Shown: piece after piece, positions 1 to 7,287 of the stretch
How positions within the stretch are numbered: position 1 is the stretch's first letter
How the letters are laid out: each line of letters begins with the position of its first letter
Assembly (NCBI GenBank): GCA_024405255.1
Contig: JAKSOY010000184.1
Span: 1-9,156 of the forward strand
Source of the DNA: Kiritimatiellia bacterium
Lineage (GTDB): Bacteria > Verrucomicrobiota > Kiritimatiellia > RFP12 > UBA1067
Direction of reading: 5' to 3'
Length of the DNA: 9,156 nucleotides
Translations under genes and position numbers: made by a program
Notes under the pieces: generated by a model
The model's database searches: none
Seen by the model: only the letters and a program-made list of their open reading frames with translations
What the model was told of the DNA's origin: nothing

Positions 1-655
1 GAGAGTCCATCGTCAGGTCCGTCGGATTGTTGAGGCACGAGAAGAGCGAAATCTTGGTGAAGCGCGTCACCCCCGTCGCCATCAGGAACCGGATACGCTC
101 CACGTTCGCCTTGAGGACGAGAAAGAACTGGTGCATCACATCCCGGAACGCCATCAGCTTCTCAGGATTGTTGATGAATCCGTTCACCGGAGCATCGTAT
201 TCGTCGATGAGCACGACCACCTGCTTGTGCTCGCTCGTGTCGGCAACATGATTGATCAGATTCTCAAAATTGTCCCCGCTGGGGATGGACCTATCGAACG
301 GTACGCCGAAATTCTGTGCCAGGTTCGAGATGACATCCTCAAGCTTCACCTCCAGCACCTCGGGCGTGGAGGCAACGACCTTGGAAAGGTCAAGGTGGAT
401 CACAGGGTAGACGGGCCAATCATAACCGCTCTTGCCGATGAAGGTATCCTTGAAGAGCTCGCGCCTCCCCTTGAAGATTTCCCGAAGCGTGTTGATCATG
501 AGCGACTTCCCGAAGCGCCGCGGACGCGACAGGAAGAACTGACTCGCAAGCGGATCGCGAACAAGCCCCAAGAGTACGTCGGTCTTGTCGACGTACACAC
601 CGTTGTTCACGATCAGGTTCTCAACACTTGGATTATCTGTACAGATGCCCTTCAT
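1..655 (-). CDS. AAA-ATPase-like family protein (PF09820 type), N-terminal part, cut by window edge
   Basis: The frame is open from an ATG at 655 to the left edge, giving 218 codons with no stop, so the C-terminal part is missing. The N-terminus has the family hallmarks in order. YVDKT is at residues 21-25. A P-loop-like SRPRRFGKS is at 43-51; it keeps GKS but lacks the first glycine of a classical Walker A. A Walker B-like strand VVVLIDEYDAP follows, with D151 and E152. A sensor-like TGVTRFTKIS lies near residues 192-201. Full-length relatives usually carry a PD-(D/E)XK nuclease-like domain at the C-terminus, which cannot be seen here. The true cellular role of the family is not established; members often occur as many paralogues in one genome. 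The start is supported by the usual distance (about 20 residues) to YVDKT and by the -10 box just upstream. No Shine-Dalgarno sequence is visible. Family assignment is strong; function is unknown. Confidence 0.9.
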   Translation of the reverse strand, partial: MKGICTDNPSVENLIVNNGVYVDKTDVLLGLVRDPLASQFFLSRPRRFGKSLMINTLREIFKGRRELFKDTFIGKSGYDWPVYPVIHLDLSKVVASTPEVLEVKLEDVISNLAQNFGVPFDRSIPSGDNFENLINHVADTSEHKQVVVLIDEYDAPVNGFINNPEKLMAFRDVMHQFFLVLKANVERIRFLMATGVTRFTKISLFSCLNNPTDLTMDS

Positions 656-663
656 CGCCGCAT

Positions 664-669
664 ATTATA
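664..669 (-). promoter_or_regulatory. Extended -10 promoter element of the AAA-ATPase-like gene
   Basis: On the minus strand the sequence reads TTGGTATAATATGCGGCG directly before the ATG at 655. It contains a perfect TATAAT preceded by TGG, i.e. an extended -10 (TGnTATAAT). Only 8 bases separate the hexamer from the start codon, so normal spacing puts the transcription start about 2 bases before the ATG. I see no convincing -35 box at 16-18 bp, which fits an extended -10 promoter. The motif is directly visible; activity is inferred. Confidence 0.6.
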
Positions 670-703
670 CCAAATTTCCCGTACCCCGACCACGGGCAAA
701 TGA

Positions 704-731
704 CTAGGTTTTAGGTTTCAGGTTTTAGTTC
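704..731 (+). repeat. Array of four 7-bp repeats (T-N-A-G-G-T-T type), left arm
   Basis: Read on the plus strand, this stretch divides into consecutive heptamers CTAGGTT, TTAGGTT, TCAGGTT and a decayed TTAGTTC. It faces a second array of the same heptamer family on the opposite strand (755-789). A perfect 12-bp inverted repeat joins them: 705-716 pairs with 777-788. It lies between the end of the giant surface-protein gene and the start of the AAA-ATPase-like gene. Confidence 0.75.
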
Positions 732-751
732 GTACGACCACCGCGACGTAC
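732..751. repeat. Short inverted repeat GTACG/CGTAC at the centre between the two 7-mer arrays
   Basis: GTACG (732-736) and CGTAC (747-751) are exact inverted copies separated by 10 bases. They sit in the spacer between the two converging heptamer arrays and could form the tip of the larger foldback. A 5-bp match alone is weak, but its central position makes it worth recording. Confidence 0.4.
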
Positions 752-754
752 TCC

Positions 755-789
755 CCCCTAATCCCTAATCCCTAACACCTAAAACCTAA
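755..789 (-). repeat. Array of five 7-bp repeats (TTAGGNN), right arm
   Basis: Read on the minus strand from 789 down to 755, the sequence is exactly TTAGGTT, TTAGGTG, TTAGGGA, TTAGGGA, TTAGGGG: five in-register heptamers with the first five bases invariant. It starts 4 bases after the stop codon of the giant gene. Together with 704-731 it forms an inverted pair that could fold in the transcript of the giant gene. No T-run follows the foldback, so it does not look like a standard intrinsic terminator. Confidence 0.8.
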
Positions 790-793
790 CCCG

Positions 794-3700
794 TCAGCGG
801 AAGATGATCAACTGCTTGAAGGGACGCACCCAAATGCCGTCGTCGGCGATGCGCGGCTCCGACATGTATTTTAATTCCGGTTCGAATATGAATTTCAACG
901 TCGAGAGGTTTTCGGGGGCGGTGGTCCACGAAACTACCTTTTCCTTCTCCTTGAAATTGCGTCCCGTCACATCAATCGTGATCGTCGCGTTGTCGGCAAA
1001 GGCGAGCGACGTTGCGTGCGCCCCCGTCCCTTCAATCGGCCAGGCCGCCGTCTTTTCGCCAAGATTGAGCGTCGCACCGTCCTGAAGTTCGAAGTTGGCA
1101 ATGTAACCGCCCTTCGGCGTGAACGTGTCGGAGATGCGCACCCTGCCACTGCCAGGGTCCGAATCGACCGCGGGGGTGAACACCGTGAGGTCGCGTACAA
1201 GGAGATCCCGTTCAAGGGCGAGCGTGCCGCCGTCGAGTACGACCTTCGCGACCGTGGAGGTGCCGGCGACTTCAAGCCGTCCCGATGTTTCCACCGAGAC
1301 CTCGGACGCCGCGAGCGTCGTTTCGCCCGCCAGGCGCAACGCGCCCCCTTCCACGCGAATTGCGCCCGTATTCGAATAGGCACCCTTCAAAACGAGCGTA
1401 CCCGGATTCACCTTCTTGAACCCCCACGCTCCACTCGCCAGATTCGGCAAAAATTCGAACGTGTGCGCCGTCGTGCCATCCAGCGGATCGAGTGTATCGA
1501 AAATGAGCATCGGCGATTCCGTGCGCAGAAGATCCGTGGACCACTCCACCGGCATGTTCAATTCATCGCTCGGCCATACCGACCAGTCGCAGGTCGCCGC
1601 GAAACGCGTTGAGACGCCTTCCACCTGATGGCGATTGCGGCTCGACGCCTTGTTGTTGCGAATCGGACGCCCCGTCGTGAAGACGACATTCGCGAGCTCC
1701 CAACGCGTCCAGGAATTTTGGAACGAACCCAGGTAGCCGAGCGCGAGCGTGCCCGTTCCTTGGAAGTAAGGACCATTATTCCCCGTTGCATTGACCGCGC
1801 CCGTATCCAGTTTGCCGTCGATCACATACAGCGCCTGCGCCACCTTCACGTCCTCCGCGCACGTCACCGTGACGCCGGCGCCGATGCCGTAGGAGGCGCT
1901 TGCATTTTCCGCATACTGCCGCATCGACCGCACCGCGAGCGAGGCCGCACGCGTCCCCGAGGCGAGCGCAAGATCCGTCACCGAAGAAGCGTTGAACGCG
2001 AGCGCGGCCGACGAGAAGTCGTTCGTACCGGCAAGGTACAGGGTCTTGTTCGCCGTGCGGAACGACACCGCCGTGCCGGTGAACGTCACGCCGTCGAGCG
2101 TGAGCGAACCATTGCTCGTGAAGACGAAACCCGCGAGTTCCGCCGCCGAAGAACCAATCGTGGGGCCCACGCGCACCGGCCCGCGAATCGTGAGCGCGCC
2201 CGTGCCGCGCTTCGTGAAACCCGTCGCCTTGGGCATCACGAGGCCACCGTTGAGCGTGAGTGCCTTGTTGCTGTTGTATTCGAGCGTTCCCGTCCCCGTG
2301 AGCACCACCGGCACATCGAACGTGAGATCGCTCGAATGCGTGGCGAACCAGATGTCCGCAATCGAAACGAGCTGACCGTTCTCCCACTTGTAGGCGCCCG
2401 TGTCGCCCGAGCCCAGCGCGAGCGCGGCCGCCGCGGCTGCAGCCAGGGTATCCGGTTCGGCCGGTGCGGGGCCGGTCGCCAAACGGAATCCGAGGTAGGT
2501 GGCCGAGCAGTCGGCCGAAAGCATTTCGGGCCGATCAGTCGGACGCGCCCACGTACCCGGCACCGCACATGCCGGACCGCCGAGAATGCGGCAGCGCCCG
2601 CGCGCCGCGTCGACGGTCGAGGTCCACTCCGAAATCTCCCGCGCGAAGTTCCCGTCGAACGCCACGGCAAGTTCCTCGGCGGTCGGCAGACGGTAAGTTC
2701 CCGTCGAACCGTTGAGCCACGCGAGGAACGCTTCGATCTCCGCCTTGGAGACGTCCGTCACAGGCGCATCCGCGGTCCCTTCCGGATAGGTGAATGCAAG
2801 GCCCACCGCATCGGCATATTCCTTCCACTTCGCATTCGTGACCGGCTTCGTGGTGAATTCCGCGAAGGACGCAGGGGCGGCACACACGGGTGCGCTGACC
2901 GCCGGTACTGCGGGCGCGGCGACCGTCTTTGACGTGAGGCGGAACGCGTCGAACACGCCGATGTAGCTGCCGTCCGCATTGAAGCCGAAGGCGCGATAGA
3001 CGAGTTCGTTTCCTTTGAATGTGAGTTCGCCGTACCCCATGAGCATGCCCATGCGCACGGGCTCGGCCGCGCCGAGGACGTTGTGATCGGCGACCGACTG
3101 GCGCGCCCAGAGGAACGGCACGTCCCGATGTCCGCCCACCACCGACGCATCACCCCAGTTGTGGACGACGCTGAGCGGGTGGTCGAGGTAGCCCGCGCAC
3201 CCGTTCACCACGTAGGTGACGCCGCTGAAGAACAGCCGCTCGTAGCCATGCATATGACCGCCGAGAACGAGATCCACGCCGCCGTTGATGAACGTCTGTT
3301 CGAGAGTGCGATCCATCGACCCGGAGACCTCGGTGTAGATCGGCACGTGGTGCAGCACGATGCGGAACTTCGCCGCGCGCGCACGAGACGTCGCCAGGAG
3401 ACTGGCGAGCCACTCCTTCGTGGCGGACGCCGTACAAACGGAATCATCAAGCAGGATGAAGAGCACGTTCCCACGATAGAGGTAGCTGTTGCCCTTTTCC
3501 GACGTGCGAGAACTTGGATCGTCGATCGCCGGCGTTTCGAAGTACGGTTTGTTGTCCGGATAGGAGGAGTCGTGGTTGCCCCACGCGACGTAATAGGGTT
3601 TCGTCGAGCCGAAGATCACGTCCGTACGGTCAAGGACGAGCGGCTTGATCTGCGTGGCGTAATTCGCACTCGAGGCCATGTCGCCCGTACAAAGACCGAA

Positions 3701-6700
3701 ATCGACATCGCGCGCCATCATGTGTTCGAAGAGACGCGTCACATAGAGATTTTTGTCCTCATCCCAATCGCCCGCGCGGGCGCCCTCCTGATTGTCGCCC
3801 CACACGGAACAGGAGAAGGACTCGTTGTCGTCCATCGGCCAGAGCTTCACCATGCCCTCCAGCTCCGCCGCGCGCGTTCCGTTGAACGGCATGCCCGCCT
3901 GACCGACGCGGTAGGGAATCGTTTCGCCCGGATGCCCGTTGAGCGTCACCCGCCCCTTGTAGATCCAAGTGTTGCCAGCAGTTGCGCAGACGCCCGACAT
4001 CGCCACCATCTGCGTGTAGCTTTCGCCATATTGCAGCTGCAAACCCGCGACTTCGCGATTCATTTCGACCATGATCGTAAAGCGGTTCGTGTAGACGTTC
4101 TGCTGCCACGGCCGGGTGAGAAGCAGGTTGTCGACATTCATGGCCGTGAATTTGAGCGTAATCGGCGTACCGCTCGCCCATGCACCCGTCTGACCGTTCT
4201 GCGAGACGGCACGGACCCGCGGCGTATAGGTACCAACTTGCGAATAGAGATGGCTGAAGGTGACTTCCTGACCCGGAATCACGAACGCGGGCGAACGTTC
4301 CACCGTTCCGTCGCCATAGTCGATTTCGATCATCGCCCAGTCGCCATCCTCATCCGTGAACGACGTCGTAAACGGTACCGGGTCAAGAACCGAGTACTCG
4401 TCCAGCGCGCGAGGTGCAATCGCCGCAACAGGCGCTGCGTTCTCAACAGGCGTAATGTCCAGAACGCCCAGCGACGCGATTTCAAACGGCGTGAGCGCCG
4501 TATCGTAGGCCACGAGACGCGTCACATCCGCGCCAAGGCCCGTGAAGAACGTCATCGTTCGAGTAGGTGTGGCCAGGCTTCCCGCCGCCGTCGGTTCGAG
4601 CTGTGCACGGAGGCGTCCGTTTTCATAGTAGGTGACATGCCCCGCCGCGCTCCATACCACAGCCACGCGCACTGCTCCGCCGCGTTGAAGTGGTTGATAG
4701 GTCCAGTAGCCCCAGTCCGCCGAACCCGTCCAGTCCGTCCCGGGCGCGAAGATCGAAGCGTCCGTCGTGGTGACGAAGCTGCCGCTCAAAAGGCCGGCGG
4801 TGCCGTAGATGCCGGTCGCGACGCCGTTCGCATTGGCCACGAATGTGCCGCCCGCAGTCTGCTCCTGCGGGAGCGTAAGGTCGGCGACGTAGGTCGCCGC
4901 GGCGGGCGCCGTCGAACGCTTCCAGGAATACGCCCCGTTCCCGAGCGCGGTGAGCGCCCCGCCCTGGCGCGCCACAAGCGTCCCCTCTTCCTTTTCCCAC
5001 ACGCCGACTGGCGACACGGTGGGGACAGTCGTATCCGTCGAGCCCGTGTGCGCCGTCGGCCGCGAGTGAAGTTCGGCCACTTCCGCATCCGTCAGCACAC
5101 GGTTGTAGATGGCGGCGTAGCCGAGGTCGATCGCGTAGTCTTCGATCGTACCGCCCCAGGTATTGTTGTCGAGCCCGAAATAGAACGAGTCGCCCGTTAC
5201 CTTCATTCGTTCGAACGCACGTACATCGATTTTCTGTCCGTTGATGTAAAGCGTCTTGTTGCCGCCGTGCTTGTAGGTGAGCACGCAACGCGCCCAGGTA
5301 TCGACATCGAACCCGGCCGCTTTCCAGGTGCCGCTTGCGACCCAGGCCTCCAGCGCGGCCTGCCCGGCGTTTGCACGCAGGAAGAAACAGCTGTCGGTGC
5401 TGTGGTAGGGGTTCGGTTGGAAAACGGCACGCAGTTTCCCCATATCGGCATCCGAGTGAATACGCACATCCATCACCACCGAGTAGTTGGCATCGAGCGG
5501 CAGTCCATGGTGGCAGCGGTAGCCCTGATAGGTGGGGAGTCGCATGCCGGTATCGCCGAGGACCGTACCGTCGGCGAAACTCGTTTCTGTAAACGTGCCA
5601 TCATACGTCAGGTTACAGCGCTCAAGGTCACGTCCTTTCGTCGCCCGAAGGGGATTCATCGCCGGAAACGTCCATTCGCCCGTCAGGCCGTCTTTCGTAA
5701 ACTGCTCCAAGCGCGCTTCGCCCGCGCCGCCTTCCTTCCAGATCGCCACGCTGGAGAAGTCGATCGCCGTACCAAGGAGCACACTCGCATGTCCATTGAA
5801 AAACGTCGTCGCACTCCCGTTGCGGAAGGCGATGCGCTGTTCGTCGAGATAGGCATCCCATCGCCCGGGACCGCCCGAAACCGTGAGCGTGTGCCACACG
5901 TCGGCCGTAACGGCAAGTGTCGTGCTGGTTGAACCGTAGCCGATCTTCCCCGCCCCGTCGACGAACATCTCGTCTTCCGCGCCGTCGGCGCCGCCATCGA
6001 GCTTGAAGATCGTCCGCTTGCCGCTTCCCGAGCCGGGCACCCGAAAGCGGAACTTCATCGTCCAGGGACTGTTCTCCAACACGCCCGCAGGAAGCGACAG
6101 GGTGTTCTGAGCACCCGCGCCGAAGTTCCATTTCCCGACGAGCGCACCTGGCGTGCGGATCGTCACCACGTCGGACGCGGCCGCAACCGGGAATATCCGC
6201 GACTCGAAAGCGATCTCCGGTCCCTTCGTGAAAGTACCCGACCCTTGATTCTTGAAGAACGTATGCGAAACGGCATCATAGAGCCCCGCCGCCCCGGACG
6301 AATCTTCCGCCGGATAGAAGTCGCGCTGCAACACGTCGTCCAACCAGATCTTGCAGCCGTAGATGCGCACATTCGCGAACTGCCCGGGCGAACCGTACAT
6401 GTTCGCGGCAAAAAGGTACAGGTTGAGGCCCGTATCGATAGACGTCGAGACCGTGGATTTAGAAACAGTCCCGTCTGCGTCGCGCACGACCAGCGTCCGT
6501 TCGGGCGTTCCAATATACGACTCGAGGTGCTGGTAACGATTTTTGTCCCGAACCTTCTGCCCAATATACCCTCCCCAGGCGTTCACCGCTTGAACGACAT
6601 AGGCATAGTTGTCGCTCATTTTGTACCGATGCGCGAGAAAGAACCGCGTGTCGCCCGTATTCTTGCGGGCGCCAAGAATCGTCTTGTCTTCGCTCACCCC

Positions 6701-7117
6701 CACGGTCGCCAGATCCAAAACCGCCCGCACGGGCGTGCGGGCTCTCACGCCCGTATCGATGTATTGCGAACCGCTGGACTGAATATACACGAGTCTTTTC
6801 ACAACCGGCTGCTCGGCCACGATGAGGAAGAACCGCGCAAAACGGTGTTCACCCTCGGGGAACGCGTAAGTGAGAGACGTCGCATCCGTCGCCACGGTGC
6901 CGACCTCTTCGAACGCCTCCCAGGCCGCGAGGTCCGATCCCGCGTCGAGGGCGCCACGCCCCACCATGAGCCGGTAGGCCTTCCCGTCCGCCTCGCCGAA
7001 GGCAAGCGATACAACGCCGTTCGTACAGCTCGTCACCTCCACGGTGCGCGCAAAACCGCTGAGACTCAACAGAAGCGCCAGCGCAAAAAAACTCTTACCA
7101 ACCGTCGAACGAAACAT
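794..7117 (-). CDS. Giant secreted multi-domain protein: LamG-like x4, PKD, metallophosphoesterase, FGE-like domain, beta-helix
   Basis: 2107 residues, ATG at 7117, TGA at 794-796. A signal peptide is clear (basic start, hydrophobic residues 10-22, likely cleavage after A23). The following are read from motifs. Residues ~105-295 are a LamG-like module opening with YIQSSGSQYIDTGV and closing with GLYDAVSHTFFKNQGSGTF. Further LamG/concanavalin-like modules lie at ~318-476, ~480-690 (ending AIYNRVLTDAEVAEL) and ~700-886. A PKD domain is at ~890-990, with YGDG at 934-937. A small beta domain like the N-terminus of purple acid phosphatases is at ~993-1073. The metallophosphoesterase spans ~1095-1395: GDNQ 1107-1110, GD 1145-1146, GNHD 1180-1183, H1256-H1257, GHMHGYER from 1287. 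A short SUMF1/FGE-like domain (~1418-1548) is followed by an alanine-rich linker. A beta-helix of ~1570-2100 contains autotransporter-type (PATR) repeats. No barrel, LPXTG or PEP-CTERM end is visible. Likely a surface phosphoesterase with binding modules; substrate unknown. Confidence 0.93.
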   Translation of the reverse strand: MFRSTVGKSFFALALLLSLSGFARTVEVTSCTNGVVSLAFGEADGKAYRLMVGRGALDAGSDLAAWEAFEEVGTVATDATSLTYAFPEGEHRFARFFLIVAEQPVVKRLVYIQSSGSQYIDTGVRARTPVRAVLDLATVGVSEDKTILGARKNTGDTRFFLAHRYKMSDNYAYVVQAVNAWGGYIGQKVRDKNRYQHLESYIGTPERTLVVRDADGTVSKSTVSTSIDTGLNLYLFAANMYGSPGQFANVRIYGCKIWLDDVLQRDFYPAEDSSGAAGLYDAVSHTFFKNQGSGTFTKGPEIAFESRIFPVAAASDVVTIRTPGALVGKWNFGAGAQNTLSLPAGVLENSPWTMKFRFRVPGSGSGKRTIFKLDGGADGAEDEMFVDGAGKIGYGSTSTTLAVTADVWHTLTVSGGPGRWDAYLDEQRIAFRNGSATTFFNGHASVLLGTAIDFSSVAIWKEGGAGEARLEQFTKDGLTGEWTFPAMNPLRATKGRDLERCNLTYDGTFTETSFADGTVLGDTGMRLPTYQGYRCHHGLPLDANYSVVMDVRIHSDADMGKLRAVFQPNPYHSTDSCFFLRANAGQAALEAWVASGTWKAAGFDVDTWARCVLTYKHGGNKTLYINGQKIDVRAFERMKVTGDSFYFGLDNNTWGGTIEDYAIDLGYAAIYNRVLTDAEVAELHSRPTAHTGSTDTTVPTVSPVGVWEKEEGTLVARQGGALTALGNGAYSWKRSTAPAAATYVADLTLPQEQTAGGTFVANANGVATGIYGTAGLLSGSFVTTTDASIFAPGTDWTGSADWGYWTYQPLQRGGAVRVAVVWSAAGHVTYYENGRLRAQLEPTAAGSLATPTRTMTFFTGLGADVTRLVAYDTALTPFEIASLGVLDITPVENAAPVAAIAPRALDEYSVLDPVPFTTSFTDEDGDWAMIEIDYGDGTVERSPAFVIPGQEVTFSHLYSQVGTYTPRVRAVSQNGQTGAWASGTPITLKFTAMNVDNLLLTRPWQQNVYTNRFTIMVEMNREVAGLQLQYGESYTQMVAMSGVCATAGNTWIYKGRVTLNGHPGETIPYRVGQAGMPFNGTRAAELEGMVKLWPMDDNESFSCSVWGDNQEGARAGDWDEDKNLYVTRLFEHMMARDVDFGLCTGDMASSANYATQIKPLVLDRTDVIFGSTKPYYVAWGNHDSSYPDNKPYFETPAIDDPSSRTSEKGNSYLYRGNVLFILLDDSVCTASATKEWLASLLATSRARAAKFRIVLHHVPIYTEVSGSMDRTLEQTFINGGVDLVLGGHMHGYERLFFSGVTYVVNGCAGYLDHPLSVVHNWGDASVVGGHRDVPFLWARQSVADHNVLGAAEPVRMGMLMGYGELTFKGNELVYRAFGFNADGSYIGVFDAFRLTSKTVAAPAVPAVSAPVCAAPASFAEFTTKPVTNAKWKEYADAVGLAFTYPEGTADAPVTDVSKAEIEAFLAWLNGSTGTYRLPTAEELAVAFDGNFAREISEWTSTVDAARGRCRILGGPACAVPGTWARPTDRPEMLSADCSATYLGFRLATGPAPAEPDTLAAAAAAALALGSGDTGAYKWENGQLVSIADIWFATHSSDLTFDVPVVLTGTGTLEYNSNKALTLNGGLVMPKATGFTKRGTGALTIRGPVRVGPTIGSSAAELAGFVFTSNGSLTLDGVTFTGTAVSFRTANKTLYLAGTNDFSSAALAFNASSVTDLALASGTRAASLAVRSMRQYAENASASYGIGAGVTVTCAEDVKVAQALYVIDGKLDTGAVNATGNNGPYFQGTGTLALGYLGSFQNSWTRWELANVVFTTGRPIRNNKASSRNRHQVEGVSTRFAATCDWSVWPSDELNMPVEWSTDLLRTESPMLIFDTLDPLDGTTAHTFEFLPNLASGAWGFKKVNPGTLVLKGAYSNTGAIRVEGGALRLAGETTLAASEVSVETSGRLEVAGTSTVAKVVLDGGTLALERDLLVRDLTVFTPAVDSDPGSGRVRISDTFTPKGGYIANFELQDGATLNLGEKTAAWPIEGTGAHATSLAFADNATITIDVTGRNFKEKEKVVSWTTAPENLSTLKFIFEPELKYMSEPRIADDGIWVRPFKQLIIFR

Positions 7118-7124
7118 CTCTCTA

Positions 7125-7134
7125 TCCTTTCCTT
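7125..7134 (-). promoter_or_regulatory. Shine-Dalgarno site of the giant surface-protein gene
   Basis: On the minus strand AAGGAAAGGA lies 7 bases before the ATG at 7117. It is a good anti-16S match at normal spacing. It supports this ATG as the true start, together with the signal peptide that begins at once. The AAA-ATPase-like gene in the same window has no such site. Confidence 0.7.
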
Positions 7135-7183
7135 CGATTCACACGAAGTCCCCCTAAGGACCTGCTTGTGTACGAAGCGGGAT

Positions 7184-7189
7184 AGTATA
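7184..7189 (-). promoter_or_regulatory. Candidate -10 box of the giant surface-protein gene
   Basis: The minus strand reads TATACT here, inside GATTATACTATCC, an A/T-rich island in GC-rich DNA. It would give a transcript start near 7177 and a leader of about 60 bases ending in the Shine-Dalgarno site. No good -35 is seen. The island is nearly palindromic (ATAG-TATAAT-CTAT), so the plus strand also shows a TATAAT at 7186-7191, but no plus-strand gene follows it. Confidence 0.45.
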
Positions 7190-7233
7190 ATCTATTTTCC
7201 CCTCCAAGGGAAGTCCATTCACACTAAAAGTAC

Positions 7234-7276
7234 CGAACAATCCGGACAATCGAACAATCCGAACAATCGAACAATC
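7234..7276. repeat. Five tandem 8-9 bp repeats, consensus (C)GAACAATC
   Basis: On the plus strand the units are CGAACAATC, CGGACAATC, GAACAATC, CGAACAATC and GAACAATC, directly abutting. On the minus strand this reads as repeated GATTGTTCG. The array begins 11 bases after the stop codon of the transglutaminase-like gene and lies upstream of the candidate promoter of the giant gene. Units are not separated by spacers, so this is not a CRISPR array. Function is unknown; it may be a dispersed intergenic repeat or a protein-binding array. Confidence 0.8.
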
Positions 7277-7287
7277 AAAACGCCATC

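Noticed and set aside
131..703. 190-residue open frame on the plus strand at the left end
   Set aside because: It lies antisense to the AAA-ATPase-like gene, whose P-loop, Walker B-like and YVDKT motifs are in the other strand.
704..789. Telomere-like or CRISPR-like array
   Set aside because: The TTAGGG-like units are heptamers in two opposing short arrays inside a bacterial intergenic region. There are no spacers, so neither a telomere nor a CRISPR array is supported.
2474..2866. FGE-like domain as the variable target of a diversity-generating retroelement
   Set aside because: The domain is in the middle of the chain, no reverse transcriptase or template repeat is in the window, and there is no asparagine-codon-rich segment near its end.
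1628..2932. 434-residue open frame on the plus strand
   Set aside because: Arg-rich, without domains, antisense to the FGE-like and beta-helix parts of the giant gene; a shadow frame.
3083..5932. 949-residue open frame on the plus strand opposite the giant gene
   Set aside because: It is extremely rich in Arg and His, has no recognisable domain or start signal, and lies wholly antisense to a well-supported domain-rich gene. It is a shadow frame caused by high GC content.
7186..7191. Plus-strand TATAAT as promoter of a plus-strand gene
   Set aside because: No supported plus-strand gene follows; the match comes from the near-palindromic A/T-rich island used by the minus-strand promoter candidate.
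7197..7212. Hairpin TTCCC/GGGAA as an intrinsic terminator after the transglutaminase-like gene
   Set aside because: The stem is only 5 bp and in the transcribed (minus) direction it is followed by A residues, not by a T-run.
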